Assembly: GCF_021117365.1 (NCBI RefSeq)
Contig: NZ_CP088262.1
Span: forward strand, 4,381,726-4,445,725
DNA: 64,000 nt
DNA from: Nocardioides sp. cx-173
GTDB lineage: Bacteria; Actinomycetota; Actinomycetes; Propionibacteriales; Nocardioidaceae
Reading direction: 5' to 3'
Below are positions 1-7,900 of the stretch, piece by piece; positions within the stretch are counted from its first letter, which is position 1, and each line of letters begins with the position of its first letter. The notes beneath the pieces were generated by a model that was given only the letters and a program-made list of their open reading frames with translations, searched no databases and was not told the DNA's origin. The position numbers were made by a program, and so were the translations under genes.

Positions 1-833
1 ACCACCTCCACCCCCTCGTCGGCCAGCTGGTTGTTGGCCGGCCCGACGACCAGCGTCGCCCGGCAGGATCGGGCAGTCGCGGCGGTGAGGAGTCCCCCGG
101 TCGCCGCGGGCACCAGGACGTCGAGCTCCTCGTGGACTAGCTCGGTCGACGCCCAGGCCCGCCCGCGACGCTCCGCCTCGGGTCGCAGGCCGTCGTCGAC
201 ATCCGACACGATCACCCGGGCACCAGCGGCCGCCAGCGTCGATGCGACGAGCCGGCCCACCCTCCCGAAGCCGACGACGCCGACCCTGAGGCCGGCGAGC
301 CCCCGCCCGTGCGTGTGAGCGAGCGCCGCGGTCAGGGCCGCCACGACGCCGCGGGCCGTGCCCGGGCTGGAGTCCCCGCTGCCGCCGTGGGACTCGGGGC
401 GGCAGAAGGCCCAGCCGTGGGCGTGGTCATGGATGAGCGCCATGTCGTCCGGCCCGGACCCGAGGTCGGGTCCGGTGAGGTAGCGGCCGTCCAGCTGCGC
501 GATGCAGTCGGCGATGTCGAGGATGAGCGCACGCCGGGTGCTCGGGGCGAGCGCGCGGTCGGGGACCATGGCGACCGCCTTGCCGCCGCCGTGCGGGAGC
601 CCGGCCAGCGCGCACTTCTGCGTCATCGCGCGGGAGAGGCGCAGCACGTCGGCCAGCCCCTCCTGCCAGGAGGGGTAGGCCCTGATCCGGCAACCCCCGA
701 TCGCCGGACCCGGCCCGGTCGAGTGGATCGCGATGGCGAGGGGGAGCCCGGTCCGCGTCCCGCGGGTGAGGCGCACCTCCTCATGCTCGGGGTCCAGGAG
801 CTCTGGGTCTATAAGAGGTCGCGTTCGATCCAT
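1..833 (-). CDS. Leu/Val-type amino acid dehydrogenase, N-terminal part (cut by window edge)
   Basis: Only the first 277 codons are in the window; the frame stays open to base 1. It resembles the Glu/Leu/Phe/Val dehydrogenase family, NAD-dependent enzymes that oxidatively deaminate branched-chain amino acids to 2-oxoacids. Visible motifs are AIHSTGPGPAIGG (residues 35-47), the catalytic-lysine loop LPHGGGKA (K85) and the Rossmann loop GVVGFGRVGR (185-194). The ATG at 833 gives a normal family N-terminus, with a weak AGGAA upstream. It is divergent from the Lrp-type gene at 894, which suggests that regulator controls it. Which amino acid it prefers cannot be told from this part. Confidence 0.85.
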   Translation of the reverse strand, partial: MDRTRPLIDPELLDPEHEEVRLTRGTRTGLPLAIAIHSTGPGPAIGGCRIRAYPSWQEGLADVLRLSRAMTQKCALAGLPHGGGKAVAMVPDRALAPSTRRALILDIADCIAQLDGRYLTGPDLGSGPDDMALIHDHAHGWAFCRPESHGGSGDSSPGTARGVVAALTAALAHTHGRGLAGLRVGVVGFGRVGRLVASTLAAAGARVIVSDVDDGLRPEAERRGRAWASTELVHEELDVLVPAATGGLLTAATARSCRATLVVGPANNQLADEGVEV

Positions 834-881
834 CCCGAAATGCTGCACCGTTCCTGCGCGCAGCCAGACACCGAAGAGCGA

Positions 882-887
882 TATGTT
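882..887 (+). promoter_or_regulatory. Putative -10 element for the Lrp gene (leaderless)
   Basis: TATGTT ends six bases before the ATG at 894, so transcription would begin at or next to the start codon. No Shine-Dalgarno sequence is present. This is one of a series of similar sites in the window. Confidence 0.45.
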
Positions 888-893
888 CGACGA

Positions 894-1379
894 ATGCCCG
901 AAACTCCGCTGCTCGATCGGATCGACAGCCAAATCGTCCACGCGCTCCAGCGAGATGCCCGGCTCCCGCTGCGCGACCTCGCCGAGATCGTCGGCGTCGC
1001 CGCATCGACGTGCTCGGAACGGATTCGCCGCCTCCAAGCGAGGGAAGTCATCTCCGGCTTCCACGCCGAGGTCGACCTGACCGCGCTCGGGCGGTCCGTC
1101 GAGGCGCTGGTCTTCGCCCAGGTCCGACCACTGAGCCGAGACCTCATCGAGCGCTTCCACCACGATGCCCTGGCCATGCCCGAGGTGATGGCGGTGTTCG
1201 TCCTGGCGGGCGGTGACGACTTCCTCCTGCACGTCGGTGTCGGCGACGTGCAGCAGCTCCACTCCTTCCTGGTCGACCGGCTCAGCAGCCGCAAGGAGGT
1301 CGTGCAGTTCCGGAGCTCCATCGTCTTCACCCACGGCCGCAAGCAGGCACTGGAGAACCTGCGACCGCCAGCCACCTGA
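894..1379 (+). CDS. Lrp/AsnC-family transcriptional regulator
   Basis: A 161-residue protein with the two-part Lrp layout: an N-terminal winged helix-turn-helix (about residues 5-60, with DLAEIVGVAASTCSERIRRL as the recognition region) and a C-terminal RAM ligand-binding domain (about 65-150). Family members sense amino acids and commonly regulate a divergent amino-acid metabolic gene. Here the neighbour is the branched-chain amino acid dehydrogenase 60 bases away, so local control of that gene, and autoregulation, are the likely roles (inference). The ATG at 894 is chosen because longer in-frame starts would add residues unlike the family. Confidence 0.88.
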   Translation: MPETPLLDRIDSQIVHALQRDARLPLRDLAEIVGVAASTCSERIRRLQAREVISGFHAEVDLTALGRSVEALVFAQVRPLSRDLIERFHHDALAMPEVMAVFVLAGGDDFLLHVGVGDVQQLHSFLVDRLSSRKEVVQFRSSIVFTHGRKQALENLRPPAT

Positions 1380-1402
1380 CGGCCTGGCCACCGCGGTCGT
1401 GA

Positions 1403-1689
1403 TCAGCCGGTGCGTGGCGAGTACATGATGACCGCCACCCCGGCCAGGCAGAGCAGGGCGCCCGCGACGTCATAGCGGTCGGGACGGAACCCGTCGAGCG
1501 CCATCCCCCAGGCGAGAGAGCCCGCCACGAACACCCCGCCGTACGCGGCGAGGATCCGCCCGAAGTGGGCGTCGGGCTGGAGCGTGGCCACGAAGCCGTA
1601 GAGGCCGAGCCCTGCCAGACCAGCCACGCGCCACCGATCTCGGCGATCGCCGCCGCGCCGAAGAGGGCGAGCGATCTGAGGGCGTCCAC
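1403..1689 (-). pseudogene. ynfA: Broken ynfA-like (UPF0060) small membrane protein
   Basis: Two overlapping minus-strand frames carry the halves of a YnfA-family membrane protein. The first starts with an ATG at 1689 and reads [10 protein letters not shown] then [12 protein letters not shown]. The second, in a different frame, continues [20 protein letters not shown] and [10 protein letters not shown] and ends at 1403. Intact family members have about 16 more residues between these halves, so a deletion of roughly 47 bases that shifted the frame, near 1610-1625, fits best. The intact protein would be about 105-110 residues with four membrane spans. A sequencing or assembly error cannot be excluded. 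The function of YnfA proteins is poorly known; some are linked to efflux. Confidence 0.8.
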
Positions 1690-1842
1690 GGCAGCATCCT
1701 GTCATCGGGCGCGCGCCACGGCGCAGGTCGCCGGTGTCCCTGGGCCCTCGGGCGCAGTTGCTCGCCGATACGACGCCGCCCGCGGGTCTGCTTCACGACA
1801 ACGCGGCCTGGTACCGGGCAGCGGGCGGGATGCGGAGGTCGA

Positions 1843-2301
1843 TCAGCCCGTCGACGCCACCGCCCCGAGCGCAAGGCTGGCGAATCCGGCGGTGATGAGG
1901 GCGACGCGCAGGTAGTGCAGCCGGTCCCAGCGCTGCACCTGGTCTCGCCAGTCGGCTGGCGCATCCCCCGGTGTCCAGGTCTTGGCGCGATTGTTGATCG
2001 GGACCAGCAGGGTCACCGAGATGACGACGCTCACCATGAGCAGCGCCGCTCCTATCGCCGCCGCCCAGGTCGAGCCCGCACCCTGCGCGAGCACCGCGAC
2101 CGCGACGCACAGCAGGAACGACGCGACGTACCACCACGGCATGAGCCGGCCGAGGACGCGGCCGCCATCGGCGCGGCCCAGCAGGCCCGCATCGCCGGGC
2201 AGGCGGTCGAGGATGGGGTTGACGAAGACCGCCACGCAGAGCTCGACCCCCACCAGCAGGCCGGTCACGACCAGGGCAACCACCGCAATCGACGTCGTCA
2301 T
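1843..2301 (-). CDS. DUF1772-family integral membrane protein
   Basis: A 152-residue protein with four predicted membrane spans (about residues 5-27, 54-72, 80-100, 128-148). The DUF1772 hallmark lies after the third span: VPINNRAKTW and a tryptophan-rich loop. The family is related to anthrone oxygenases in fungal pathways, but most bacterial members have no known reaction. It is divergent from an HxlR regulator across a 71-base gap with an inverted repeat, a common pairing, so repression by that regulator is likely (inference). The ATG at 2301 begins directly at the first span. Confidence 0.8.
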   Translation of the reverse strand: MTTSIAVVALVVTGLLVGVELCVAVFVNPILDRLPGDAGLLGRADGGRVLGRLMPWWYVASFLLCVAVAVLAQGAGSTWAAAIGAALLMVSVVISVTLLVPINNRAKTWTPGDAPADWRDQVQRWDRLHYLRVALITAGFASLALGAVASTG

Positions 2302-2322
2302 ACCGATGATCGAAACACGGTG

Positions 2323-2336
2323 GTGCCAAAAGGCAC
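2323..2336. promoter_or_regulatory. Candidate HxlR operator (inverted repeat)
   Basis: GTGCC-AAAA-GGCAC is a perfect 5-base inverted repeat in the short divergent region between the DUF1772 gene and the HxlR gene. A related GGCAGTGCC lies at 2352-2360. The position suits repression of both genes; binding is inferred only. Confidence 0.45.
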
Positions 2337-2360
2337 AGTACTTACATTCTTGGCAGTGCC

Positions 2361-2366
2361 TACGCT
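2361..2366 (+). promoter_or_regulatory. Putative -10 element for the HxlR gene (leaderless)
   Basis: TACGCT stands six bases before the ATG at 2373 and no ribosome-binding sequence intervenes, suggesting leaderless transcription. Confidence 0.45.
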
Positions 2367-2372
2367 CTCCGC

Positions 2373-2732
2373 ATGCCCTCCTCGAGCTCTCGCCTGCCGC
2401 GTCCTCCCGAGACGGTCGAGCACTGCCCCGTCGACACCGCTCTCGCCGTGGTTCGCGGGCGATGGAAGGGGACGATCCTGTGGCTGCTCAGCGAGCGTCC
2501 GATGCGCACCAGCGAGCTGCGCCGCCGGATCCCCCGCATCAGCGAGCGCATGCTGATCCGCCACCTCCAGGAGCTGGTCGGCGACGGCGTGCTCGATCGG
2601 CACGACGCCGGAACGGTGCCGCCCCACGTGACGTACTCGGTCAGCGAGTACGGACGCACCCTGGAGCCGGTGGTGCGGGCGCTGTGCAGCTGGGGCGGTG
2701 ACCACCTCGACCGGAAGACCGCAGCACGCTGA
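2373..2732 (+). CDS. HxlR-family winged helix-turn-helix regulator
   Basis: A 119-residue protein with the HxlR core: EHCPVDTALAVVRGRWKGTI near residues 16-35 (single cysteine Cys-18), a recognition helix around RISERMLIRHLQEL, and the wing VTYSVSEYGRTLEPV. HxlR proteins act as dimers; several sense redox or reactive electrophiles through this N-terminal cysteine. The divergent DUF1772 gene and the inverted repeat between them suggest a local regulatory unit. Sensing of reactive species is an inference from the conserved cysteine. Confidence 0.88.
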   Translation: MPSSSSRLPRPPETVEHCPVDTALAVVRGRWKGTILWLLSERPMRTSELRRRIPRISERMLIRHLQELVGDGVLDRHDAGTVPPHVTYSVSEYGRTLEPVVRALCSWGGDHLDRKTAAR

Positions 2733-2762
2733 CCCCCGCAGCCGGGCGTCCGCCTGGTGTCC

Positions 2763-2987
2763 TCACGCCCACCAATCGAGGTAGGAGTCGTCCTCGGCAG
2801 GGCTCTCGCAGACCCAGCCGGGGACAGGGAAGACCCGCCAGCGGACGGAGGATGACTCGCTTTCGACGCTGTCGGCGCACCGATCCGCCGCCCGATCGGA
2901 CTGCGGAGCAAACAGGCCTGGCCCGAAGGCGTACACCGCGAGAGCCAGCACGAGCGCTGCCAGAACCAGGGCCCGAGTGCTCGTCAT
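2763..2987 (-). CDS. Small membrane-anchored or secreted hypothetical protein
   Basis: A 74-residue reading frame. The N-terminus has one long hydrophobic stretch (about residues 4-26) that is either a signal peptide or a single membrane anchor. A short acidic exterior segment follows with two cysteines (in AADRCADS and GWVCESP) that could form a disulfide outside the cell. The ATG at 2987 is preceded by GGAGACGAG, a plausible ribosome-binding site. I recognise no family. The hydrophobic start and good initiation site favour a real gene over chance. Confidence 0.5.
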   Translation of the reverse strand: MTSTRALVLAALVLALAVYAFGPGLFAPQSDRAADRCADSVESESSSVRWRVFPVPGWVCESPAEDDSYLDWWA

Positions 2988-3027
2988 CTCGTCTCCATCA
3001 GTAGGCAGGGAAGCGGCATGGGTGTCG

Positions 3028-3600
3028 TCAGAAGCGGAAGGGAACGGCCGGACCAGGGGGATCCTCGCCCACGCGGCCGTCCACCGATTCGCGGAGCAGG
3101 TCGGCCTGGCCCGTGTGACGGCCGTACTCCTCGATCATGTCGACCATCAATCGCCGGATCGCGATGAGGCGGCGCCCGGCGGGTGGACGGTAGGTCGCCG
3201 CGGGTCCGTGCTCGTGAGTCAGTGCCGTCCGCAGTACTGCATCACTCCGGTCCACCGCGTCGTGCCAGAGCTCGTAGAGCACGGCCGGCGGGTCGTGGTC
3301 TGCCGACTCGAACACCCACCTCGACCGCGTCTCGGGCTCCTGCAGGGACCACGGCCGCGGCAACGGTCCATGTCCGAGATCGCGGGTGAAATTGAGGTCC
3401 TCCATGTAAGCGAGATGCTTCAGGAGCCGACCCAGCGTCAGCTCCGACCTGCCGACGCGTGCGGACAACCCGGCCGCGTCGAGACCCTCGCACTTCCAGA
3501 TGAACGTCGCTCGTTGCCTCTGCAACGACCCCGCCAGCGTCTCGGCCTCGGAGCCGACCTCCGGCGGCTCCGCGTACCCGTCCCGACCTCGCTCAGCCAT
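3028..3600 (-). CDS. DinB-family (DUF664) protein
   Basis: About 190 residues, matching the DinB/DUF664 four-helix-bundle family, which includes metal-dependent thiol transferases for low-molecular-weight thiols such as mycothiol. Supporting features are the conserved start ERATFIWKCEGLDAAGLSAR, the TLGRLLKHLAYMED segment with a candidate metal-binding histidine, and the C-terminal MVDMIEEYGRHTGQADLLRE with its conserved histidine. The substrate is unknown. A GTG lies at 3603, but the ATG at 3600 sits six bases after a good -10 element and is preferred. Confidence 0.83.
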   Translation of the reverse strand: MAERGRDGYAEPPEVGSEAETLAGSLQRQRATFIWKCEGLDAAGLSARVGRSELTLGRLLKHLAYMEDLNFTRDLGHGPLPRPWSLQEPETRSRWVFESADHDPPAVLYELWHDAVDRSDAVLRTALTHEHGPAATYRPPAGRRLIAIRRLMVDMIEEYGRHTGQADLLRESVDGRVGEDPPGPAVPFRF

Positions 3601-3606
3601 CACGTC

Positions 3607-3612
3607 AGCCTA
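3607..3612 (-). promoter_or_regulatory. Putative -10 element for the DinB gene (leaderless)
   Basis: On the minus strand TAGGCT is followed after six bases by the ATG at 3600, the same spacing as at the other leaderless candidates in this window. Confidence 0.45.
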
Positions 3613-3662
3613 GACGCGCGCAGGTCGACACACCCCCCGGATCTCCCCCTACCGTGGGTCGG

Positions 3663-3816
3663 GTGACCTTCTGGCAGCTGGTCGAGGCACGTGTGGTGGA
3701 CCTGGTAGGCCTCGGAGCGACTGTCGAGCGAAGGACACCAGGCCTCGGCCCCCGGTGAGTCGTTCTACTACGTCGTCCTGCGCGACCCGGAGGGCAACGA
3801 GTTCTGCGTCAGTTGA
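3663..3816 (+). pseudogene. Remnant of a VOC-family (glyoxalase-like) protein
   Basis: A short decayed fragment. One frame carries DLVGLGATVERR; after a shift near 3731 another frame carries GESFYYVVLRDPEGNEFCVS and a TGA ending at 3816. These are adjacent parts of the C-terminal half of vicinal-oxygen-chelate domain proteins, where a Leu-Gly-Ala-Thr strand is followed by a DPEGNEFC strand with the metal-binding Glu. The N-terminal half is missing and no plausible start exists. It looks like a deletion and frameshift remnant. The match rests on short motifs. Confidence 0.6.
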
Positions 3817-3890
3817 GGGCTGTTGCCCAGGCGAGGCAGTGCCCCATAATTCGCGTGCCGGTGCTCCAGCAACCCACCATGCTGATCGGC

Positions 3891-4670
3891 ATGGATGTCA
3901 CTGCACTCACCCAGCCGGACCGGTACCCGCTCTCCGCCAAGTACGACAGTGAGTGGGTCCTGGGCCTCGACATGGGCCCGCACCCTCTCTGGCAACTCGA
4001 AGATCTGCTGACGGACCTCGATGTTCGCCCTGGCGCGAAGGTGTTGGACCTCGGCTGCGGCAAGGGCGCTACGTCAGTCTTTCTCGTACAGGAGTGTGAC
4101 GTCGACGTGGTCGCGTTCGATCTCTGGGTCGACGAGGACGAGCTGCGGAGCAACTTGGAGGCGCAGGGGGTCGCAGAACGCGTGACGGCCGTCAACGGGG
4201 ATGCCCGCAACCTGCCGTTCGATGACGACGCGTTCGACGTGATCGTCAGCATTGACGCCTTCGAGTACTTCGGCACCGACGTGCGCCTGTTGCCGACTGT
4301 CCTGCGCGTGCTGAAGCCAGCCGGTGGCATCGGCATCACGACCCCTGCCCTTCGGACAGATCCCTACCAGACCACTCCACCGACATACGTGACAGATGTG
4401 GTCGGGTGGGAAGCCGCCGGCTGGCATGCGCCCGACTGGTGGGCAAGGCACTGGCGCCTGAGCGGCTTGGTCGAGAACATCACTGCGAGGATGCAGGAGC
4501 ATGGACATGAGGACTGGCTGCGGTGGGCCCACGCGCTCGGCGGGGATGAAGGCGAGGCCATCATCAACATGCTCAAAGCTGACCTTTCCCACGAGGTCGG
4601 CTTCTCTGTCGTGAGTGCGACGAAGCGGGAACGCCGGGCAATTGACCGGCCACCACCTGGCGGTCAGTGA
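3891..4670 (+). CDS. Class I SAM-dependent methyltransferase
   Basis: About 259 residues with a clear Rossmann-like methyltransferase core: motif I VLDLGCGKGATSVFL (about residues 48-62), an acidic residue after the second strand (VVAFDLW), motif II NGDARNLPFDDDAFD, and a hydrophobic strand VIVSIDAFEYF. This is typical of UbiE/type-11 methyltransferases, but the methyl acceptor is not predictable. The ATG at 3891 gives the family-like start MDVTALTQPDRYP; another ATG at 3879 is possible. The gene converges on dnaB and the last seven bases overlap. Confidence 0.85.
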   Translation: MDVTALTQPDRYPLSAKYDSEWVLGLDMGPHPLWQLEDLLTDLDVRPGAKVLDLGCGKGATSVFLVQECDVDVVAFDLWVDEDELRSNLEAQGVAERVTAVNGDARNLPFDDDAFDVIVSIDAFEYFGTDVRLLPTVLRVLKPAGGIGITTPALRTDPYQTTPPTYVTDVVGWEAAGWHAPDWWARHWRLSGLVENITARMQEHGHEDWLRWAHALGGDEGEAIINMLKADLSHEVGFSVVSATKRERRAIDRPPPGGQ

Positions 4671-6082
4671 GCCATGTCGACAAAACGGGAGTAGTGGCCC
4701 TGGAAGGCGACGGTGATGTCGCGGGTGGCGCCGTTGCGGTGCTTGGCGACGATCAGGTCGGCCTCGCCGGGGCGGGTCGACTCCTTCTCGTAGGCGTCGT
4801 CGCGGTGCAGCAGGATCACCATGTCGGCGTCCTGCTCCAGGGAGCCCGACTCACGCAGGTCGCTCATCATCGGCCGCTTGTCGGCGCGCTGCTCGGGGCC
4901 ACGGTTGAGCTGCGAGAGCGCGATGATCGGGAGCTCGAGCTCCTTGGCGAGCAGCTTGATCTGACGGGAGAACTCCGAGACCTCGAGCTGGCGCGACTCG
5001 ACCTTGCGACCCGACGTCATGAGCTGCATGTAGTCGATGACGATCAGGCGCAGGTCGTGGCGCTGCTTGAGCCGGCGGGCCTTGGCCCGGATCTCCATCA
5101 TCGTCATGTTGGGCGAGTCGTCGATGAACATCGGCGCCGACGACACCTTGCCCATGTGACGGGCCAGCTTGTCCCAGTCCTCGCTGCCCATCTTGCCGTT
5201 GCGGATGTGGTTGAGCGGCACCTTCGCCTCCGCCGAGAGCAGGCGCATCGTGATCTCCGAGCGCGTCATCTCGAGGCTGAAGAAGACGCTGGCGAGGTTG
5301 TTGCTGATCGAGGCCGCGCGGCAGAAGTCGAGAGCCAGCGTGCTCTTTCCCATGGCGGGTCGCGCCGCGACGATGATCATCTGGCCGGAGTGCAGGCCGT
5401 TGGTCAGGTCGTCGAGGTCGGCGAAGCCGGTGGGCACGCCGTAGAGCCCGGACTCGCGGTTCTCGATGGCCTCGATCTCGTCGAGGACCTTGTCCATGAT
5501 GTCGGACAGCGGCGCGTAGTCCTCCGCGCTGCGGCGGTCGGCCACCTGGTAGATCTCGGCCTGGGCCCGGTCGACGATGTCGTCGACCTGGCCCTCGCCG
5601 GCGTAGCCGATCTGGACGATCCGGGTGCCGGCGTCGACGAGGCGGCGCAGCACGGCCTTCTCCCGGACGATCTCGGCGTAGAAGGCGGCGTTGGCGGCGA
5701 TGGGGACGTTGGCGGCGAGGGTGTGGAGGTACGGCGCCCCGCCGATCTTGGCCAGCTCGCCCCTGCGCTGGAGCTCGGAGGCGACGGTGATCATGTCGAC
5801 GGGCTCGCCGCGCCCGAACAGGTCGATGATCGCGTCGTGGATGGTCTCGTGGGAGGGCCGGTAGAAGTCCACCCCGCGCAGCACCTCGGAGACCTCGGCG
5901 ACGGCGTCCTTGGAGATCAGCATCGAGCCGAGCACCGACTGCTCGGCGGCCATGTCCTGCGGCGGCGTGCGGTCGCCGGGGCGGCTGGGTCGTTCACCGG
6001 GCGCGTAGGCGGCGGGACCGTCGCCCCAGTCGTCGAACGGGGGCTCGGGCGTGCCCCGGGTGTCGGACTCGGTGACGCTCAA
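4664..6082 (-). CDS. dnaB: Replicative DNA helicase DnaB
   Basis: A 472-residue hexameric 5'-3' helicase that unwinds DNA at the replication fork and recruits primase. The N-terminal domain (about 40-145, beginning PPQDMAAEQSVLGSMLIS) is followed by a linker and the RecA-like ATPase domain with Walker A ARPAMGKST (240-248), Walker B LRLIVIDYMQLM and the DnaB loop LSQLNRGPEQR. Its length is normal, so there is no intein, although this gene is a frequent intein host. The start is a TTG at 6082 with AGGGAG six bases upstream; the first 38 residues are disordered. Confidence 0.97.
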   Translation of the reverse strand: MSVTESDTRGTPEPPFDDWGDGPAAYAPGERPSRPGDRTPPQDMAAEQSVLGSMLISKDAVAEVSEVLRGVDFYRPSHETIHDAIIDLFGRGEPVDMITVASELQRRGELAKIGGAPYLHTLAANVPIAANAAFYAEIVREKAVLRRLVDAGTRIVQIGYAGEGQVDDIVDRAQAEIYQVADRRSAEDYAPLSDIMDKVLDEIEAIENRESGLYGVPTGFADLDDLTNGLHSGQMIIVAARPAMGKSTLALDFCRAASISNNLASVFFSLEMTRSEITMRLLSAEAKVPLNHIRNGKMGSEDWDKLARHMGKVSSAPMFIDDSPNMTMMEIRAKARRLKQRHDLRLIVIDYMQLMTSGRKVESRQLEVSEFSRQIKLLAKELELPIIALSQLNRGPEQRADKRPMMSDLRESGSLEQDADMVILLHRDDAYEKESTRPGEADLIVAKHRNGATRDITVAFQGHYSRFVDMAH

Positions 6083-6558
6083 CGCGGGCTCCCTGTCGTC
6101 CGCACTCGCGCGCGGACGCTGGTCATGGGTGGAGGGGGTCGATGGTGCGGGATCGATGCTGCCGGCCGTGCGTGCGGGGGCGAGCCCGGACGCGTGTCGA
6201 CACGCTAGGAGGGGGCGCCGACATCGGGAGGTCAGCTGCGAACTTACGGGCGCGCGGGCCCAGGTGGAAGCGGCCTATCCACAGGGCCTGGGGATAACCG
6301 GTGGATCCAGGTGGACGACACGCGGGTAACTGTGCACAGGATGGGGAGCAGCCTGTGGAGAAACGCCCGGGAACGCCGCCCATCAAGGCGCTGACCTGCG
6401 AAGACGCCGCAGAGGGCGTGTGCATGAAAAATACTTCGAGAGCATCTCGGTTCACCGGCCGTCCACCTCGTGGTCGCGCCCCGGATTGTCGACATGGCGC
6501 CCCAACGTCCGGGTTTCCACACGTTATCCACCGGTTGCGCTTTTACCACGACAATGGC
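6083..6558. other. Non-coding region upstream of dnaB with DnaA-box-like 9-mers
   Basis: A 476-base gap between dnaB (minus) and a MATE transporter (plus). I find no convincing gene. It contains several near matches to TT(A/G)TCCACA: CTATCCACA at 6275-6283, TGTGGAGAA at 6354-6362 (reverse sense), GTTTCCACA at 6513-6521 and TTATCCACC at 6524-6532, with GTGCACAG near 6332. Each has one or more mismatches. They could be weak DnaA sites controlling dnaB or titrating DnaA. It must also hold the promoters of both flanking genes. Confidence 0.45.
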
Positions 6559-7896
6559 GTGGTGCGCCGCGAAATCGACCGAGAGATCTGGCGGCTCGCG
6601 GTCCCGGCGTTCCTGGCGCTGGTGGCCGAGCCGCTGTTCCTGCTCAGCGACGCCGCGATCGTCGGCCACCTCGGCACCGCGGAGCTCGCCGGCCTCGGGA
6701 TCGCGGCCGTGGTACTGCAGACCGCGATCGGCCTGTGCGTGTTCCTCGCCTACGGGACCACCGCCAGCGTCGCCCGCCACCTCGGCGCCGGGGACCGCGC
6801 CCGGGCGCTCGCCCAGGGCGTCGACGGAGTGTGGCTCGCGGTGCTCATCGGTCTGGTGACCACCGTGGCCGGAGTCGCCCTGACCGGCCCCCTCGTCGAC
6901 GCGTTCGGGGCGGGCGAGCAGGTGTCCGAGCACGCGACGACGTACCTGCGGATCGCCTTCCTCGGCGCGGTGCCGCTGCTGGTCATGCTGGCCGCCACCG
7001 GCGTGCTGCGCGGGCTGCAGGACACCCGCACGCCGCTGGTCGTGGCGGTGGCCGGCAATGCGCTCAACATCGCCCTCAACCTGCTGCTCGTCTACGGCGC
7101 CGGCCCGGTGGCGGGCATGGGCCTGGCCGGCTCCGCGATCGGCTCGGTGCTCGCCCAGGTCGCGAGCGCCGCCGCACTCGTCGCGGTGGTCGTGCGGGCC
7201 GCCCGCCGGGAGGGCACGTCTTTGAGGCCCGATCTGCCCGGAGTCCGCGCGGCCGCCCGCGCCGCCGTCGCGCTGGTGATCCGCACGCTGACCCTGCGGG
7301 CCGCGCTGCTGGTCACGACGTACGCCGTGACCATCGGAGCCGGCGTCGACTCCGCCGTCGACCTGGCCACCCATCAGCTGGCGATGACGCTGTGGACGTT
7401 CCTCGCGTTCGCGCTGGATGCCATCGCGATCGCCGCGCAGGCGATCACCGGTCGCCACCTCGGCGCCGGCGACGTGGCGGCGACGCGTGCCGTCACCCGG
7501 CGCATGGTCTGGTGGGGGGTGGTCAGCGGCGTCGTCACCGGGCTGGGCCTCGCCGCCCTCAGCCCGGTGCTGGGCCCGCTGTTCAGCGACGACCCGGAGG
7601 TGCACCGGCTGCTCGTCCCGGTGCTCGTCGTGGCGGCGCTCGCTCAGCCGGTCGCCGGGGTGGTCTTCGTCCTCGACGGAGTCCTGATCGGCGCGGGGGA
7701 CGGCGCCTACCTGGCCTGGGGCGGCGTCCTGACGCTCGCCGTCTACGCCCCGCTCGTCCTGCTCGCGGGCCACGCGCTCGGGAGCCTCGTCGCCATCTGG
7801 GCGGCGTTCGCCGCGGTGTTCATGGGCGCCCGCTTCGTCGTGCTCACCCATCGCGCCCGCACCGACCGCTGGCTGGTCACCGGCGTCCTACAGTGA
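6559..7896 (+). CDS. MATE-family (DinF-like) multidrug/drug-sodium antiporter
   Basis: About 445 residues with twelve predicted membrane segments in two similar halves, as in MATE transporters, which export drugs or metabolites using a proton or sodium gradient. Characteristic stretches are REIWRLAVPAFLALVAEPLF at the N-terminus, LSDAAIVGHLGTAELAGLGI, the mid-region GVLRGLQDTRTPL with NIALNLLLVYG, and the second half IAAQAITGRHLGAGD. GTG codons at 6559 or 6562 match the family start best; the frame is open further upstream, but that part has no family character. A MATE gene near dnaB/rplI also occurs in other actinobacteria. Confidence 0.88.
   Translation: MVRREIDREIWRLAVPAFLALVAEPLFLLSDAAIVGHLGTAELAGLGIAAVVLQTAIGLCVFLAYGTTASVARHLGAGDRARALAQGVDGVWLAVLIGLVTTVAGVALTGPLVDAFGAGEQVSEHATTYLRIAFLGAVPLLVMLAATGVLRGLQDTRTPLVVAVAGNALNIALNLLLVYGAGPVAGMGLAGSAIGSVLAQVASAAALVAVVVRAARREGTSLRPDLPGVRAAARAAVALVIRTLTLRAALLVTTYAVTIGAGVDSAVDLATHQLAMTLWTFLAFALDAIAIAAQAITGRHLGAGDVAATRAVTRRMVWWGVVSGVVTGLGLAALSPVLGPLFSDDPEVHRLLVPVLVVAALAQPVAGVVFVLDGVLIGAGDGAYLAWGGVLTLAVYAPLVLLAGHALGSLVAIWAAFAAVFMGARFVVLTHRARTDRWLVTGVLQ
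7889..7894 (+). promoter_or_regulatory. Putative -10 element for the gene at 7901 (leaderless)
   Basis: TACAGT, lying in the last codons of the MATE gene, is followed after six bases by the ATG at 7901. Confidence 0.4.
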
Positions 7897-7900
7897 CGCC

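Noticed and set aside
4664..6082. Intein in DnaB
   Set aside because: DnaB is 472 residues with contiguous motifs and no inserted domain.
4667..6208. 513-codon frame on the strand opposite dnaB
   Set aside because: It mirrors dnaB codons in another frame and is a Val/Gly/Asp/Leu/Arg-rich product with no domain; long antisense frames are expected at this GC content.
6244..7851. 535-codon frame opposite the MATE transporter
   Set aside because: Composition is Arg/Gly/Asp/His-rich without any fold, and the plus strand encodes a clear transporter.
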